From: Oscillospiraceae bacterium
GTDB lineage: Bacteria; Bacillota; Clostridia; Oscillospirales; CAG-272
DNA: 64,000 nt
Direction of reading: 5' to 3'
Assembly (NCBI GenBank): GCA_015063305.1
Contig: SVUJ01000004.1
Span: 62,001 to 126,000, forward strand
Below the pieces are notes generated by a model. The model saw only the letters and a program-made list of their open reading frames with translations. It was not told the DNA's origin and ran no database searches. Positions 17,218 to 25,647 of the stretch are shown piece by piece (the stretch's first letter is position 1; the number at the start of each line of letters is the position of its first letter). Position numbers and translations under genes: made by a program.

Positions 17218-17352
17218 CGGGAGGAGCAAGCCCCTCCCCTACCGCCAGGGGATAATATCTTTGTTTTACCGTGATATAAACAATAAAATAAACGCTACCA
17301 CAACATAGAAAATATTATTTTACAATGGTAGGGGAGGGGCTTGCTCCTCCCG
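17218..17352. repeat. MITE-like element with 26-bp terminal inverted repeats
   Basis: The left arm 17218-17243 (CGGGAGGAGCAAGCCCCTCC and on to CTACC) is perfectly complementary to the right arm 17327-17352. The 83 bases between are AT-rich and non-coding. No transposase is nearby. The surrounding gap 17119-17450 otherwise holds only a short palindromic GGGCGAACACGGTTCGTGCC fragment (about 17371-17390), which looks like a piece of another REP-type repeat. Confidence 0.85.
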
Positions 17353-17424
17353 TTTTACAAAAACGCCCTCGGGCGAACACGGTTCGTGCCTACGTTTTCG
17401 TGGCAGAGAGTTTCTCATAAATAA

Positions 17425-17445
17425 ATCCCCCGCAGAACGGGGGAT
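17425..17445 (-). terminator. Terminator of the LRR protein gene
   Basis: On the minus strand ATCCCCC pairs with GGGGGAT around a 7-base loop and is followed by TTATTTA. It begins six bases past the stop codon. Confidence 0.8.
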
Positions 17446-17450
17446 CGTTA

Positions 17451-18233
17451 TCATTTGGTTGAGCTTTTATAGTTACAGGTGACCGAAAGGGCGGCAAAGG
17501 CGCTGTTGCCCGTTTCTATCCTTATCGAATCAAATTTTGAGGCTGAGCCTTCATAGAGGATAGCGCTCAGATTAAGGGGCGCGTCAAAGGCGTACGCCGA
17601 TATCTCGGTTATGTTTGTGCTGAGCAGGTAAGAGGTGTCGGCACGGTTGCTCGGATAGCATACAAGAACTGTCTTATCCTTGGAGAAAAGCACACCGTCT
17701 ACCGAGCAGTATTTGGTATTCGTTACACTTACACTAAAGGATTTTATGCCACTACAGCCTACAAATGCGCCGTTTCCTATCTCCTTTACGGTCGAGGGTA
17801 TCTCAACCATCTCGATAAAGCTACAGTTCTCAAAAGCACCGTCGGCGATACCGACTACCGTATCTCCCTTGGGGCTCTTTTGGGGAATAGAGAGGTCTGG
17901 GCTTGTGTAAGTCCCTATTCCGATAACGGTACAAGTTCCGTCGCCGTTGCGCTCAAAGAGCAGAGAGGGCGCTTCGGTGGTGGCGGCTGTGGTTGCCGCC
18001 GTGGTAGCGGCGGTAGTCTGCGCCGCTGTGGTTGCCGCCGTGGTGGCTTCGGTTATCTCTGCAAATGCGCCCAAGGTAGCTTGTGTGTCCGCTTCGTCGT
18101 CAAGCACAGGCGGCTCTGACGGCTTTGAAAGATTAAGACAGGCAATAGTTATGATTATGGCGCTTATAAGTCCTACCGCCGTTGCCGACACGATAACTAT
18201 CTTTTTCTTGGGCATTTCGATCCATTTTTTCAT
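17451..18233 (-). CDS. Membrane-anchored BspA-type leucine-rich repeat protein
   Basis: A 260-residue surface protein. Residues 13-33 are an N-terminal membrane helix. A linker of Thr/Ala repeats (about residues 60-88, in TTAA units) would hold the domain away from the membrane. The rest is LRR_5/BspA-type repeats, for example GDTVVGIADGAFENCSFIEM, EIPSTVKEIGNGAFVGCSGI and ITEISAYAFDAPLNLSAI. Such proteins bind host or matrix ligands or act in envelope assembly. A good ribosome site (AAGGAGAG) precedes the ATG. Isolated gene with its own promoter and terminator. Confidence 0.85.
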   Translation of the reverse strand: MKKWIEMPKKKIVIVSATAVGLISAIIITIACLNLSKPSEPPVLDDEADTQATLGAFAEITEATTAATTAAQTTAATTAATTAATTEAPSLLFERNGDGTCTVIGIGTYTSPDLSIPQKSPKGDTVVGIADGAFENCSFIEMVEIPSTVKEIGNGAFVGCSGIKSFSVSVTNTKYCSVDGVLFSKDKTVLVCYPSNRADTSYLLSTNITEISAYAFDAPLNLSAILYEGSASKFDSIRIETGNSAFAALSVTCNYKSSTK

Positions 18234-18277
18234 TTTTTCTCTCCTTTTTATACTTCTTTGCAGTTAACTGCATTGAA

Positions 18278-18306
18278 ATAATACCATATATTACCAATTA
18301 GGTCAA
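18278..18306 (-). promoter_or_regulatory. Sigma-A promoter of the LRR protein gene
   Basis: On the minus strand TTGACC (18306-18301), a 17-base spacer and TATTAT (18283-18278). The rest of the 18234-18484 gap holds only the divergent dusB promoter. Confidence 0.7.
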
Positions 18307-18425
18307 TTTTATTCGTTTGACAATAGCCGACAGGGCGGTCTATAAACTGAGCCGATGTAAGTTAAAGGCAGAAAAATGAAATATATTCGTCAAAATACCG
18401 CAGGATAATTTATAAGACAAGAGTG

Positions 18426-18454
18426 TTGAATTTTCGACAGAGATGTGGTATCAT
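18426..18454 (+). promoter_or_regulatory. Sigma-A promoter of dusB
   Basis: TTGAAT, a 17-base spacer and TATCAT, 30 bases before the dusB ATG. Confidence 0.7.
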
Positions 18455-18484
18455 ATTAATAAATTAAAACAAACGAGGATACTT

Positions 18485-19504
18485 ATGAAAATAGGAAATA
18501 CCCAGATAAAGCACGGTCTGTTTTTAGCTCCCTTGGCAGGTGTGAGTGACAGAGTGTTCAGAAATATATGCAGAGAGCACGGGGCGGAATATACCGTCAG
18601 CGAGATGATATCTGCAAAGGCGCTATGCTATGACCAGCAGAGCAGAAAAAAGAGTGCTGAGGAGTCGGCTACGCTTGAGCTGGCTACGATATATAAGAGC
18701 GAGATGCCGATAGCTATTCAGCTGTTTGGCAGAGAGAGCGAATTTATGGCGAGGGCGGCGTCGATGATTGCCGAGCGCTCATATAATTGTTGCCTTTCGG
18801 ATACAGCCCCCGCGGCGATAGACATAAATATGGGTTGTCCTGTGAGAAAGATAGTGTCTAACGGAGAGGGAAGCGCACTTATGAAAGAGCCCGAGCTTGC
18901 CGCCGAGATAGTCAGGGCGGTGAAGAGGGCGGTATCATTGCCCGTTACCGTCAAGATACGCGCGGGGTGGGACAGCGTGACCGCGCCCGAATTTGCCAAG
19001 AGAATAGAGGACGCGGGGGCGGATATGATATGCGTTCACGCAAGGACGCGCGAGCAGATGTATCTGCCGGGTGTTGATATATCCGTGATCGAAAAGGTGA
19101 AGAAGAGCGTCAGCATACCTGTTGTGGGTAACGGCGACATATACACCGCCGAGGACGCCTTGAAAATGCTTGACCGCACGGGATGCGACGGAGTTATGAT
19201 AGCGCGCGGAGCGCTTGGATATCCTTGGATATTCTCCGAGATAAGCGCGGCGCTTGAGGGCAAAAAATTCAATGCGCCTGCGGTATCCGAGCGCCTTGAT
19301 ACGGCGGCGGAGCATCTCAGAAGAATGCTGCTCGAAAAGGATACCCGCCGCGCCATAGCCGAGGCTAAAAAGCATATCGCTTGGTATATAAAGGGTATAA
19401 ACGGCGCGGCTGCGGCGAGAGCTTCTGTGATGACCGCAGAGAGCGCCGAGCAGATATTCGCTATAATCGGCGAGATGAAGGACAGGGCGGCTGAAAATGA
19501 GTGA
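18485..19504 (+). CDS. dusB: tRNA-dihydrouridine synthase
   Basis: An FMN enzyme reducing uridine to dihydrouridine in tRNA D-loops. LAPLAGVSDRVFRNICRE near the N-terminus, DINMGCPVRKIVSNGEGSAL with the catalytic cysteine, HARTREQMY and NGDIYTAEDAL are Dus signatures. The ATG at 18485 follows a GAGGA site; the upstream extension overlaps the promoter. At 339 residues it is DusB-like. The last eight bases overlap the start of the regulator gene, so translation is probably coupled. Confidence 0.93.
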   Translation: MKIGNTQIKHGLFLAPLAGVSDRVFRNICREHGAEYTVSEMISAKALCYDQQSRKKSAEESATLELATIYKSEMPIAIQLFGRESEFMARAASMIAERSYNCCLSDTAPAAIDINMGCPVRKIVSNGEGSALMKEPELAAEIVRAVKRAVSLPVTVKIRAGWDSVTAPEFAKRIEDAGADMICVHARTREQMYLPGVDISVIEKVKKSVSIPVVGNGDIYTAEDALKMLDRTGCDGVMIARGALGYPWIFSEISAALEGKKFNAPAVSERLDTAAEHLRRMLLEKDTRRAIAEAKKHIAWYIKGINGAAAARASVMTAESAEQIFAIIGEMKDRAAENE

Positions 19505-20138
19505 GCTTAAAAGAGTGGTGATAATATCAAAGAACAAGGAGCTGGCGCGTCTGTGCGAGATAGAGCTGATCTTTTGCGGATTTTCTGCCTATGTGAGTGA
19601 GGGCGGGTATACCGATATTTCAAAATACTCGGTCGCAATAGTTGATATTGATACGGCTTCGCCTCAAGCTATCAGGGGAGAGTGTAGGGTCGTGGGAATT
19701 ACAAGCAGAGATATAAATATAGAAGAAAAGGGTTTCAGATGCGACTGTGTGATAAAATATCCTTTTTTGCTCAGTGAATTGAGAGATATCGTCTGCCGAT
19801 TTACTCAATCACAGAGCGGTTCTGCCAAAAATGAGGGTGATAGCGCAAAGGACAAGGTAATTTGCGCAAACGCGATAAGCAGGGAGATAGATTTTTGCGG
19901 CAGAAGGATAGAGCTTTCGGAATATGAGTTCAAAGTGCTTGAGCGTCTTTGCTCGTCCTGTGGCTCTGCTGTTGACAGAGCCGAGCTATCCGATATTCTG
20001 GGCGCGGAAAAGGGAAATATAGTTGAGGTGTATATCTGCCATCTGCGAAAGAAGCTTGAGGCTATATCGCATCAAAAGGTGATACATACTGTACGCGCAA
20101 AGGGGTATATGACCTATTGGTCTATGCTGTACGTTTAA
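19497..20138 (+). CDS. OmpR-type winged-helix regulator with degenerate receiver
   Basis: A 213-residue protein. Residues 1-100 have the length and pattern of a receiver domain (VVIISKNKELAR, then SVAIVDID with D50, then VIKYPF with K87), but the N-terminal acidic pair that binds magnesium is missing, with Ser-Lys-Asn in its place. Residues 118-210 are an OmpR/PhoB winged helix: RRIELSEYEFKVLERLC, VEVYICHLRKKLEAI and IHTVRAKGYM. No histidine kinase is adjacent. It overlaps dusB, so phosphorylation-independent control is likely. It stands just before the triplicated lipoprotein array; a regulatory link to that array is only inference. Confidence 0.82.
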   Translation: MSELKRVVIISKNKELARLCEIELIFCGFSAYVSEGGYTDISKYSVAIVDIDTASPQAIRGECRVVGITSRDINIEEKGFRCDCVIKYPFLLSELRDIVCRFTQSQSGSAKNEGDSAKDKVICANAISREIDFCGRRIELSEYEFKVLERLCSSCGSAVDRAELSDILGAEKGNIVEVYICHLRKKLEAISHQKVIHTVRAKGYMTYWSMLYV

Positions 20139-20190
20139 AATAAAAAGATAAATTTTAGTTAAAATTGTATATAAAAATCCAAATCAGCCC

Positions 20191-20219
20191 TTGACATTTA
20201 TGTGCAATTATGATAAAAT
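20191..20219 (+). promoter_or_regulatory. Sigma-A promoter of lipoprotein array gene 1
   Basis: TTGACA, a 17-base spacer and TAAAAT within TGATAAAATAT, the same -10 context as in front of the other two array genes. Confidence 0.85.
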
Positions 20220-20273
20220 ATCAGTATATGTATATTGGTTTTATATCTATATTTTACGATAGGAGTTCTTGCT

Positions 20274-22931
20274 ATGAAAAATCTTGCGAAAATATCCCTC
20301 TGTCTTATGCTGGTGCTGTGCAGCATACTGTTGGTTTCTTGCAAGCATACGAATAAGACTGATGTTTGCCCCGACGGTTCTCATGTTTTTGAGGAGTGGA
20401 CCGTACTGAAGGAGGCTTCCTGCGGCGAAACAGGTAAGAGAAGCTCGGTTTGTACCGTGTGCGGAATCTCTACAGAGGAGGATATTCCCGCAACGAGTAT
20501 GCACACCGTTGTGCTTGAGCTGGAAAAGGGAGAGGGAGATGCTGCTTCCCAGATAGTAAAAAAATGCTCTTGCTGTAACGAGGTGCTTGAGGTACAGCTG
20601 CTCTCGGCACAGGGCGGCGAGCCGAACGTTCTTCAGAGTAACAATAACGTGGATATAGATATTTCTTCTTATAAGGTCATATATCCTCAGGTGAACGCGC
20701 TCAGACTCAGTGCGTCCGCCGCAAAGAGTCTTTCGAGGGCTATAGGCGCTATCTCGGGAGAGGGAATCAATGCACTTTCCGATCTTTCGCAGGAGCTTGC
20801 TTATACCGATAAGGAAATACTTGTTGGTGACACAAACCGCGCCGAATCAAAGGCTACCAAGGCTCTCCTTGTCGAGAAGGGATTTGCTATAGCGGTTATC
20901 GATAACAAGATAGCTATAGTTGGTTCTGACGAGATACAGACGATCCTTGCGATAAATTATTTCAGAGAGAACTATATTGTCGATACTGCTCAGATATCTA
21001 TTCCTAAGAGCATAGTGGTAAAATCCGACGCACAGAACGTTACTTTGTCGGCGGACTATACTGTTGTTTTTGCCCAGGGTCTTGATGACGCCGAGGGAAA
21101 CACTATTGAGTCCAACGCAGAGGCGAATGCACGCGACTATCCCTGTGTGGCGGCTGACGTGCTTGTTGCATATCTGGGTTTATCAAACAGAACGACCGAT
21201 GACAACGAAACAGAGCTTGAGGTTCTTATCGGAAAGGTGAACAGAGAGGTATATTCCGACTTCGCCGCTACGCTTGACGGAAATGAATACGGAATCCTTG
21301 TTAAGGACGGAAAGATAGTTATCGCGTCACACAGCTATCTCGGACTTGAGATATGCGTTTCTCAGTTCAAGGAGCTTCTGGCGTTTGCAAAAGAGGACTC
21401 TGCTTGGGTTCTCCCCGATGGATTCTACGTAAAGGGAGTGACCAACGATGATTGGGTAACCAACTTCCCACGTCCCAGCGGAACGCTTTACAACACCTTC
21501 GATTCAAACGATGACTCCTTGCAGTTCCTTTACACGGGAGTGAGCTCATCGGATTTCGACACCTACACCTCGCAGCTTGTAAGCGCGGGATACAGTGTGC
21601 TTACCGAAAACACGATAGAGAATAGTAAATTCAAAACACTTGTAAATGAGGCTAAGGGTATAACCCTTCACGTGTCTTATAACGATTTCAAGCACGAGGC
21701 TACTTATGCTGTTCAGGATACTTGGTACGTTGATTATGAAAAATGTATCCGCATAATATCCGCGCCGCTCGACTCGGTAACTCTGCCCGATTCGGGACTT
21801 CTTACTCCCAATCCCAGCTACACTAAGGTTGCCGATTCTGCCCTGAGTGCTGTAGGACTCGACGTCTACGCGGCAGGAATGAGCTATATTATCAGACTTG
21901 AGGACGGAAGGTTTATAATATACGACGGTGGAAAAAATGCTCCTACACCTACTGATGGAGAAGATACGGATGGATATACCAATACCGATGAGGTCGCACA
22001 GCTTTGGGAAGCGCTTGTTGAGCTTCACAGAGATGCATACGGCTCGGCACCGAGTGAAAGTCAGCCCATACACGTTGCGGCGTGGATCATAACTCACTCG
22101 CACGGTGACCACTTTGAGGTGTGCCGCGATTTCCTTGCTACCTACGGTAAGGACTCCAGGTTTGATATCGACTATATGATAGGCAACTTCCCCGCAGCGA
22201 ATGCTCTTCGTACTGCAAGAGGTGACGATAACTCAGATGCCGACGATATGGGACAGCCCAATGCTATATACAACATGCAGCAGGACGTTACGGGTGGATT
22301 TAAGTACGTAAAGGCTCATTCGGGTCATAAGTACTATATTGCTAACGTTACCATAGAGGTCCTTATGACTTATGAGGACCACAATCCCGCAACTATACAG
22401 TCGGAGAATGATGTTTGTACTATAACGAGAATATTTATAGGAGGCACGAGCACTGCGAACGGCGCTACCACTACTGCGGCATCGGCGGCAAGTACGGTCA
22501 AGGTAGTATTTTTGGGCGACGCGCAGAGATATCAGAGCCGTTACCTATGCGCTATGTATGGAAGCTATTTACAATCGGAGATGGTTCAAGTGGCGCACCA
22601 CGGTAATATAGGATGCGAGATAGCGCTTTACGATACCATATCACCCCAAGCACTTCTTATTCCGTATTCCGCGCCGATGGTACATAAGATATTGCATAAA
22701 GATGCGAATCTAACGATCGATGAATATGCGAAGGAAGTGGGATATTATTTGAGAAACAGCCTTGCCTCTGTTCAATACATATACGCATCTGCAGAGGGGA
22801 ATGTAACAACTATCGACATTACCTCGAGCGGAGCGCAGTATGGTAGCTTCTATAATGCGTTGACCGGAAGTGCGTTAAACTATACGAGTGATAGTAATGT
22901 TTACTTCTGGAATGGATACCTGAAAAAATAA
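20274..22931 (+). CDS. Secreted lipoprotein with metallo-beta-lactamase fold, array copy 1
   Basis: An 885-residue lipoprotein; signal ends in L-V-S-C23. Residues 30-110 are a Cys-rich segment unique to this copy (CPDGSHVFEEW, SVCTVCG, CSCCNE). Two repeated alpha/beta modules follow: residues 125-260 with EILVGDTNR and IAIVGSDEIQT, and 270-415 with TELEVLIGKVNRE and YGILVKDGKIVIA. They resemble the accessory domains of glucuronidase or hexosaminidase families. The C-terminal part is a metallo-beta-lactamase fold with T607-H-S-H-G-D-H613, VVFLGDAQRYQSR and A774-H-H-G. It is a likely metal-dependent hydrolase on the outer face of the membrane; substrate unknown. The ATG follows AGGAG. Confidence 0.85.
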   Translation: MKNLAKISLCLMLVLCSILLVSCKHTNKTDVCPDGSHVFEEWTVLKEASCGETGKRSSVCTVCGISTEEDIPATSMHTVVLELEKGEGDAASQIVKKCSCCNEVLEVQLLSAQGGEPNVLQSNNNVDIDISSYKVIYPQVNALRLSASAAKSLSRAIGAISGEGINALSDLSQELAYTDKEILVGDTNRAESKATKALLVEKGFAIAVIDNKIAIVGSDEIQTILAINYFRENYIVDTAQISIPKSIVVKSDAQNVTLSADYTVVFAQGLDDAEGNTIESNAEANARDYPCVAADVLVAYLGLSNRTTDDNETELEVLIGKVNREVYSDFAATLDGNEYGILVKDGKIVIASHSYLGLEICVSQFKELLAFAKEDSAWVLPDGFYVKGVTNDDWVTNFPRPSGTLYNTFDSNDDSLQFLYTGVSSSDFDTYTSQLVSAGYSVLTENTIENSKFKTLVNEAKGITLHVSYNDFKHEATYAVQDTWYVDYEKCIRIISAPLDSVTLPDSGLLTPNPSYTKVADSALSAVGLDVYAAGMSYIIRLEDGRFIIYDGGKNAPTPTDGEDTDGYTNTDEVAQLWEALVELHRDAYGSAPSESQPIHVAAWIITHSHGDHFEVCRDFLATYGKDSRFDIDYMIGNFPAANALRTARGDDNSDADDMGQPNAIYNMQQDVTGGFKYVKAHSGHKYYIANVTIEVLMTYEDHNPATIQSENDVCTITRIFIGGTSTANGATTTAASAASTVKVVFLGDAQRYQSRYLCAMYGSYLQSEMVQVAHHGNIGCEIALYDTISPQALLIPYSAPMVHKILHKDANLTIDEYAKEVGYYLRNSLASVQYIYASAEGNVTTIDITSSGAQYGSFYNALTGSALNYTSDSNVYFWNGYLKK

Positions 22932-22943
22932 AATTTAATATTG

Positions 22944-22976
22944 ATCCCCTTCGGGCATTACCTGAAGGGGATTTTA
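22944..22976 (+). terminator. Terminator of array gene 1
   Basis: ATCCCCTTC pairs with GAAGGGGAT around an 11-base loop, followed by TTTTATAG. Confidence 0.85.
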
Positions 22977-23021
22977 TAGTAGATTTTATGGTTTTCTCTT
23001 CACGGAAATTCTGCCCGAATA

Positions 23022-23050
23022 TTGACACATATCTTTAAATATGATAAAAT
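23022..23050 (+). promoter_or_regulatory. Sigma-A promoter of array gene 2
   Basis: TTGACA, a 17-base spacer and TAAAAT. The upstream TTCTGCCCGA and the whole spacer are nearly identical to the promoter of gene 3. Confidence 0.9.
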
Positions 23051-23100
23051 ATTGGCATGTATCATATGCGGTAACCTATTTTTGATAAGGAGAACTGACG

Positions 23101-25479
23101 ATGAAAAATAACGTTAAAATATTGATATGCCTTATTCTGATGCTGTGCAGTATACTCTTTGTATCTTGCAACCAATCAAATGAGCCTGACACACAAGAGC
23201 CCGATGCTCAGACTACACCGCAGCAGACTACTGCGGGTGAGCCGACACAAAACGAGGAAGAGGTTACCCAAAGTCGATTCTCCGGATATAGTGTAATATA
23301 CGCTCAGAGTGAGTTAAATTCTCTGAAGGCTACCGTGTCGGAGCACCTTGCCAGAGAGATAGGAAATATAGCCTTTGACAGCGATGAAGTGGCCACTGCG
23401 GAAAAAGAGATACTTGTTGGAGAGACCAATCGCGCCGAATCTGCATCGGCTAAGGCTTTGCTTGATGGAAGCGGCTTCGTTATATCGGTTATCAACAACA
23501 AGATAGCTATAGTCGGCTCTGACGATATACAGACGATACGCGCGGTAAATTATTTTACCGAAAAATATCTTGATACCAACGCGGAAATATCTGTTTCAGA
23601 GAGCGTAGTGGTTAAAGCCGATGCGCCCGACGTCAGTTTTTCCGATGCTTACACATTTGTTTTTTCGAGCAAGCTTGACGACACTGCGGGAAATATCTTT
23701 GCAAGCACCTCTAAGAAGGATGCTCGTGATTACCCTTGCGTAGCGGCAGACGACCTTATCACCTATATGGAGATAGTTCCCGCAAACAGAAAGCGCGCTA
23801 CCGATGATAATGTGACAGAGCTTGAGGTGCTCATCGGAGAGGTAGACAGAGAGGCATATTCGGATTTCGCTGTTACGCTTGCTGAAAACGAATATGGAAT
23901 TCTTGTCAAGGGCGGCAAGGTGATCCTTGCGGGACATAACAACCTTGCGATCGAGAAGTGTGTTTCGAGCTTCAAGGAGATTCTTGATCTTGCCAAGAAT
24001 GAATCCACCTGGGCGTTTTACGAGGGATTCTCTATAAAGGGAATAGCTAATTCCGACTGGGTCATTGATTTCACACGTCCCTCGGGAGAGGGTATAAGCC
24101 TTTATAACACGATGGACTGTAACGACGATTCCTTGCAGTTCCTCTACACGGGTACAGGCGTAAACGCCGCGGCGTTTGATACCTACTGCGCTCAGCTTAT
24201 ATCCGAGGGATATACCGTTCTTACCGAAAACACCATTGAGAACAGCAAATTCAAGACCTTGGTCAACAATGACAAGGGTATAACCCTTCACGTTGCATAT
24301 AACGACTTTAAGTACGAGTCTGATTATGTAGTTGATGATAAGTACAGCGTCGATTACGAAAAGTGTATACGAATAATATCCGCGCCGACCTCATCGGTGG
24401 ATCTGCCCACCGCAGATATGGTGACAGAAAACAGATCCTATACAAAGGTGGCTAATTCCACCCTTACGGCGCTTGGACTTGACCACAACGCGGTTGGTAT
24501 GAGCTATGTTATAAGACTTGAGGACGGTAGCTTTATAATCTTTGACGGTGGATATTATTCAAGCGGAATAGAACACGTTATCCTTTGGAAAATACTTGAA
24601 AATCTGCATACAGAGGCTTATGGCTCAGCTCCGAGCGCGGAAAACCCGATACGTATTTCCGCATGGGTAATTACCCACTCACATGCCGACCATTTCCGCG
24701 TATTCAAGAGCTTTATCGCTAAATATGGAAGTGATCCTCTTCTTGATCTCGAAGCTCTTGTCGGAAATTTCCCCGCTAACAACGTTCTTTGGCCTACGGG
24801 CGGTGCGAATGGCGGTATCAGTACTTTGGGCGCTGAGGGAGCGATCGCGGAATTCCAAGGCCAGGTGCTGGGCGGCTTTAAGTATATAAAGGTGCATGGA
24901 GGACAGAAGCTCCATTTTGCCAACGTGAGCGCCGAAGTGCTTATGACATATGAGGATCATAATCCCATCGGTATTCAGGAAGAGAACGACACCTGTACGA
25001 TACTCAGGCTCTCAATAAACACCACCGATGCTCAAAAGGGAAGTGTTACCTCTGCGGCATCAGCGGTAAATACCACTACAGCGGTATTTCTGGCCGACGC
25101 GCAGAGATATCAGAGCCGTTATCTGTGCGCTATGTACGGAAGTTATCTGAGCTCGGATATAGTGCAGCTTGCGCATCACGGCAACAATGGCTGCGAGATA
25201 CCCCTTTACGATGCTATACAGGCGTCTGTCGTGCTTTGGCCTGAGTGTAATACTCATGTTCCGATGTATATGAATCCCCAAAATCTACAGAAGGGATTTC
25301 ATTATGAGGTCGACCAACACGTTGTAAACATGAGTACGGTGAAATATATTATAGCTTCACACAAGGATTATTTTACAACCTTTGATTTCACCGAAGACGG
25401 TCCTGATTATGATAATATTTACGATGCCAGAACCGACAAGGCTCTCGAGTATGATGGAGTTATGTTCATAAAGAAATAA
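23101..25479 (+). CDS. Secreted lipoprotein with metallo-beta-lactamase fold, array copy 2
   Basis: A 792-residue paralogue of the gene before it. The lipobox is L-F-V-S-C23, followed by a Gln/Thr/Glu-rich linker instead of the Cys-rich segment. The two alpha/beta modules (EILVGETNR, IAIVGSDDIQT; TELEVLIGEVDRE, YGILVKGGKVILA) and the hydrolase domain are conserved, with T525-H-S-H-A-D-H531, FLADAQRYQSR and LAHHGNNGCE. Metal ligands appear complete. It is much closer to copy 3 than to copy 1, so the last duplication produced copies 2 and 3. Starts with ATG after a AAGGAGA site. Confidence 0.85.
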   Translation: MKNNVKILICLILMLCSILFVSCNQSNEPDTQEPDAQTTPQQTTAGEPTQNEEEVTQSRFSGYSVIYAQSELNSLKATVSEHLAREIGNIAFDSDEVATAEKEILVGETNRAESASAKALLDGSGFVISVINNKIAIVGSDDIQTIRAVNYFTEKYLDTNAEISVSESVVVKADAPDVSFSDAYTFVFSSKLDDTAGNIFASTSKKDARDYPCVAADDLITYMEIVPANRKRATDDNVTELEVLIGEVDREAYSDFAVTLAENEYGILVKGGKVILAGHNNLAIEKCVSSFKEILDLAKNESTWAFYEGFSIKGIANSDWVIDFTRPSGEGISLYNTMDCNDDSLQFLYTGTGVNAAAFDTYCAQLISEGYTVLTENTIENSKFKTLVNNDKGITLHVAYNDFKYESDYVVDDKYSVDYEKCIRIISAPTSSVDLPTADMVTENRSYTKVANSTLTALGLDHNAVGMSYVIRLEDGSFIIFDGGYYSSGIEHVILWKILENLHTEAYGSAPSAENPIRISAWVITHSHADHFRVFKSFIAKYGSDPLLDLEALVGNFPANNVLWPTGGANGGISTLGAEGAIAEFQGQVLGGFKYIKVHGGQKLHFANVSAEVLMTYEDHNPIGIQEENDTCTILRLSINTTDAQKGSVTSAASAVNTTTAVFLADAQRYQSRYLCAMYGSYLSSDIVQLAHHGNNGCEIPLYDAIQASVVLWPECNTHVPMYMNPQNLQKGFHYEVDQHVVNMSTVKYIIASHKDYFTTFDFTEDGPDYDNIYDARTDKALEYDGVMFIKK

Positions 25480-25486
25480 AAAGATA

Positions 25487-25526
25487 AAAGCAGCCCCTTC
25501 AAACCACGGTTTGAAGGGGCTGCTTT
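25487..25526 (+). terminator. Terminator of array gene 2
   Basis: A perfect 19-base-pair stem (AAAGCAGCCCCTTCAAACC and its complement) with an AC loop. The design matches the terminator after gene 3. Confidence 0.88.
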
Positions 25527-25570
25527 ACGGTTTGCTTAATTCTTTTCTTTATACAAATTCTGCCCGAGTG

Positions 25571-25599
25571 TTGACACATATCTTTTAATATGATAAAAT
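25571..25599 (+). promoter_or_regulatory. Sigma-A promoter of array gene 3
   Basis: TTGACA, a 17-base spacer and TAAAAT, a near copy of the gene 2 promoter. Confidence 0.9.
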
Positions 25600-25647
25600 A
25601 TCATTATCTATTTAATCTCGTAATGTAGCAGACAAGGAGAGCTGATT

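Noticed and set aside
17218-17352. Ordinary transcription terminator
   Set aside because: Arms are 83 bases apart and a normal terminator already follows the gene upstream.
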